Below, in pieces: positions 62,041-64,000 of a DNA stretch of 64,000 nucleotides. The translations under genes were made by a program, and so were the position numbers. Below the pieces are notes generated by a model. It saw only the letters and a program-made list of their open reading frames with translations. It searched no databases and was not told the DNA's origin. This DNA is from Mucilaginibacter sp. CSA2-8R. GTDB taxonomy: Bacteria; Bacteroidota; Bacteroidia; Sphingobacteriales; Sphingobacteriaceae. The stretch's first letter is position 1. Every line of letters begins with the position of its first letter. The DNA lies in NCBI RefSeq assembly GCF_038806765.1, contig NZ_CP152389.1, positions 4,402,001 to 4,466,000 on the forward strand. Reading direction: 5' to 3'.

Positions 62041-63021
62041 TTACTGTTTAAGCAACCAGGCAAATATTAATGGTGCTACAATCGTAGCGTCAGACTCAAC
62101 TATAAATTTAGGAGTGTGAATGTCTAATTTACCCCAGGTAATTTTCTCATTAGGTACTGCGCCTGAGTATGAACCATAAGAAGTAGTTGAATCAGATATC
62201 TGGCAGAAGTAGCTCCAGAACGGAATTTTTTCCATTTCCATATCCTGGTAAAGCATAGGTACTACGCAAATCGGGAAATCGCCGGCTATACCACCGCCAA
62301 TCTGGAAGAAACCAATGCCCTTGCCTTCTGAATTCTTTACGTACCAATCGGCCAGCCATGCCATGTACTCAATACCGCTCTTCATAGTAACAGCTTTAAT
62401 CTTGCCCTTAATAACGTAAGAAGCAAAGATGTTACCCATGGTTGAGTCTTCCCAGCCCGGTACTACAATTGGCAGGTTTTTTTCGGCAGCAGCCAGCATC
62501 CATGAGTTTTTAGGGTCAATCTCATAATACTGCTCCAACTCGCCACTCAGCAATATCTTATACATGTATTCATGCGGAAAATAACGCTCGCCTTTATCGT
62601 CGGCACCTTTCCAGATCTGGTATATATGCTTTTGTAAACGGCGAAATGCTTCTTCTTCGGGAATACAGGTATCAGTTACCCGGTTATAGTGGTTCTCCAA
62701 TAAGTCCCATTCATCCTGCGGACTCAAGTCGCGGTAATTAGGTACGCGTTTGTAATGTGAGTGTGCCACCAGGTTCATGATGTCCTCTTCGAGATTAGCA
62801 CCGGTACACGATATAATGGCAATTTTATCCTGACGTATCATTTCCGCCAGCGAAATACCTAATTCGGCAGTACTCATCGCACCGGCCAGGGTTACCATCA
62901 TTTTACCACCCTCTAACAAGTGTGTTTCATAGCCTTTAGCGGCGTCCATTAATGCTGCAGCATTAAAATGGCGGTAATTTTTCTCAATAAACTGAGATAT
63001 AGGTCCTCTTGTAACTTCCAT
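62041..63021 (-). CDS. Deoxyhypusine synthase family protein
   Basis: A 326-residue cytoplasmic NAD-dependent enzyme of the deoxyhypusine synthase fold. SCTGANLEEDI (71-81) and GGGIAGDFP (242-250) are typical, and GSYSGAVPNEKITWGK ends in Lys298, the counterpart of the lysine that carries the aminobutyl group in eukaryotic enzymes. Bacteria lack eIF5A, so the natural product here is more likely a polyamine such as homospermidine, or unknown. Complete, no truncation. Divergent from the outer membrane protein gene, with its own -7 element. Confidence 0.9.
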   Translation of the reverse strand: MEVTRGPISQFIEKNYRHFNAAALMDAAKGYETHLLEGGKMMVTLAGAMSTAELGISLAEMIRQDKIAIISCTGANLEEDIMNLVAHSHYKRVPNYRDLSPQDEWDLLENHYNRVTDTCIPEEEAFRRLQKHIYQIWKGADDKGERYFPHEYMYKILLSGELEQYYEIDPKNSWMLAAAEKNLPIVVPGWEDSTMGNIFASYVIKGKIKAVTMKSGIEYMAWLADWYVKNSEGKGIGFFQIGGGIAGDFPICVVPMLYQDMEMEKIPFWSYFCQISDSTTSYGSYSGAVPNEKITWGKLDIHTPKFIVESDATIVAPLIFAWLLKQ

Positions 63022-63046
63022 TGTCCAATCGATTTAAAATCAGGCG

Positions 63047-63054
63047 CAAAGGTA
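63047..63054 (-). promoter_or_regulatory. Candidate -7 element of the deoxyhypusine synthase-like gene
   Basis: CAAAGGTA on the + strand reads TACCTTTG leftwards, matching TAnnTTTG, with a predicted leader of about 20 bases. No clear -33 TTG. Confidence 0.35.
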
Positions 63055-63141
63055 GGTATTTTGTTTAAATTTATAACTTGGAGACAAGAAATGAAACCTT
63101 ATTGACGCTGTGCCATCTACCTGCACTTGTTCATACATGCC

Positions 63142-63174
63142 TTGCTTACACTGCAAACAATAAATATACCTTTG
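63142..63174 (+). promoter_or_regulatory. Promoter of the outer membrane protein gene
   Basis: TTG (63142-63144), 22 bases, then TACCTTTG (63167-63174), the same spacing as at the act promoter. The ATG lies 28 bases after the -7 element. Confidence 0.5.
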
Positions 63175-63202
63175 CACTTTATTCAACCCTGCTACCTTGT
63201 TA

Positions 63203-64000
63203 ATGAGAAAATTCATACTCTTCATATCCATACTATCGGGCAACTTTGCTTTAGTACAAGCTCAGCCTAAATTTATCCCGAAGTTTGTTAGACGTATGTT
63301 GTTTGAAAAAGACAGCAGCCGCAAAGCCAGCTTTTTTTTGCTGCCTGTACTAAGTTCGGCTCCCGAAACCGGTTTGGAGGTAGGCGCCTCTACCCTATAT
63401 TCTTTTTTTACCGATAGTAGCCGGATAACCCGGGTATCTAACCTGTTTGCCTATGCTACCTTTACCACTCAAGGCCAGCAACGGGCCAGTGTGAGCAGCA
63501 GCTATTGGTCGCCGCAAAACCGCTATCATTATATAGCATCTGTTGGCTACGTTAATTTTCCGTTTGATTATTATGGCATTGGCAACAACACCCGAAAATC
63601 AGCAGAGCAGCGCATCAGCGAGAAACGATTACGCCTTAACTTTAACGGAGAAAAGCGCATTGGCCAAAACCTATACTTAGGTTACTTATTGGGCGGTTAC
63701 AATTTTGTTTACCGTATTGACAATACGGGTAAACCTTTTGAGGCACAATTTAATTACAATGACCGCAATGGCGGTTCGGGCATTTTTGCAGGGCCAATGG
63801 TTACCTTTGATAGCCGCGACAACAATACTTATACCCATAAAGGTATAATTGTAAACGCCTACCTTAATATAATGCACGGCCTCTTTGCCGACAACCATTA
63901 TAAAGGCAGCTTTTTTAATATAGAATACGCTCAATTCTTCCGGTTACAAAAACGGTGGGTATTAGGCTTAAATGTGCAAGAGCAAAGCTTGTTAGGTAAA
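63203..64000 (+). CDS. BamA/TamA-family outer membrane protein, 5' part
   Basis: Rightward gene running off the window; 266 codons are present without a stop. A signal peptide (MRKFILFISILSGNFALVQA) precedes alternating polar/hydrophobic segments of a beta barrel. The phrase GPMVTFDSRDNNTYTHKG near residue 197 is the pattern seen in Omp85 barrels just before the L6 region. No POTRA domains precede it in the 170 or so residues between signal and this motif, so it belongs to the short, barrel-only type. Cargo or lipid role unknown. A clear promoter lies upstream. Confidence 0.8.
   Translation, partial: MRKFILFISILSGNFALVQAQPKFIPKFVRRMLFEKDSSRKASFFLLPVLSSAPETGLEVGASTLYSFFTDSSRITRVSNLFAYATFTTQGQQRASVSSSYWSPQNRYHYIASVGYVNFPFDYYGIGNNTRKSAEQRISEKRLRLNFNGEKRIGQNLYLGYLLGGYNFVYRIDNTGKPFEAQFNYNDRNGGSGIFAGPMVTFDSRDNNTYTHKGIIVNAYLNIMHGLFADNHYKGSFFNIEYAQFFRLQKRWVLGLNVQEQSLLGK

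Noticed and set aside
1..64000. Search for CRISPR arrays, tRNA and rRNA genes, insertion sequences, prophage and integrase genes
   Set aside because: None seen. No regularly spaced repeats, cloverleaf sequences, transposase motifs or phage genes were found by eye, and gene content is core metabolism throughout.

Overview
The window looks like chromosomal core DNA from a member of Bacteroidota, most likely Sphingobacteriaceae (Pedobacter or Mucilaginibacter type). This rests on gene content and order, not on a database match: gldB, gldKLMN and an SprE/PorW homologue of gliding and type IX secretion, an F-type ATP synthase cluster without beta and epsilon genes, alternative complex III (actABCDEF) joined to an aa3-type oxidase, many Bacteroidota-type lipoproteins with SC lipoboxes, and TAnnTTTG promoter elements ahead of many genes. 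No rRNA, tRNA, CRISPR array, insertion sequence, prophage or integration module was seen. No gene-free stretch exceeds about 225 bases.

Layout. 1-5 kb: a lipoprotein fragment, nadE divergent from gldB, then a small membrane protein and a DUF4349-type lipoprotein. 4.4-10.2 kb: leftward ATP synthase operon (AtpZ-like, four-TM protein, a, c, b, delta, alpha, gamma). 10.3-17.4 kb: rightward sprE, a class A penicillin-binding protein and uvrC. 17.5-24.3 kb: leftward DUF4271-hemD-gldK-gldL-gldM-gldN. 24.4-35 kb: hemW, a fasciclin protein, a JmjC-like cupin, nth (leftward), a fructokinase, a VWA/MoxR pair, a membrane metallophosphoesterase and a UbiA-like/methyltransferase pair. 35-39.3 kb: leftward S9-peptidase-like lipoprotein, histidine kinase and response regulator. 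39.4-42.1 kb: TPR protein, DUF4286 protein, rfbC. 42.2-45.1 kb: phosphoesterase, OmpA-type lipoprotein, DUF2461 and DUF983 proteins. 45.1-61.8 kb: a long leftward respiratory region. 61.9-64 kb: a deoxyhypusine synthase-like gene and the start of a BamA/TamA-type outer membrane protein.

How the genes work together. The respiratory region encodes a quinol:cytochrome c reductase (ActA-F), the Cu/heme oxidase (CtaC, CtaD, two subunit III proteins, subunit IV), its heme A supply (CtaB, CtaA) and assembly-type proteins (SCO-like, DUF420, a CAMC-motif protein). The proton gradient it makes feeds the ATP synthase and also the GldL/GldM motor that powers gliding and type IX secretion, for which gldB, gldK, gldN and sprE supply further parts.

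Most of the window is ordinary core genome and I found no clear unknown multi-gene system. The points most worth a second look are an SCO protein in the oxidase operon that has lost all three copper ligands, an S9 peptidase that has lost its catalytic Ser and His and is encoded directly upstream of a two-component system, an ActA with six rather than five heme sites, structured elements inside the ATP synthase operon, and promoter elements that abut start codons and imply leaderless mRNAs. Gene starts were moved inward from the longest reading frame where a signal peptide, promoter or family start argued for it; each case is noted.
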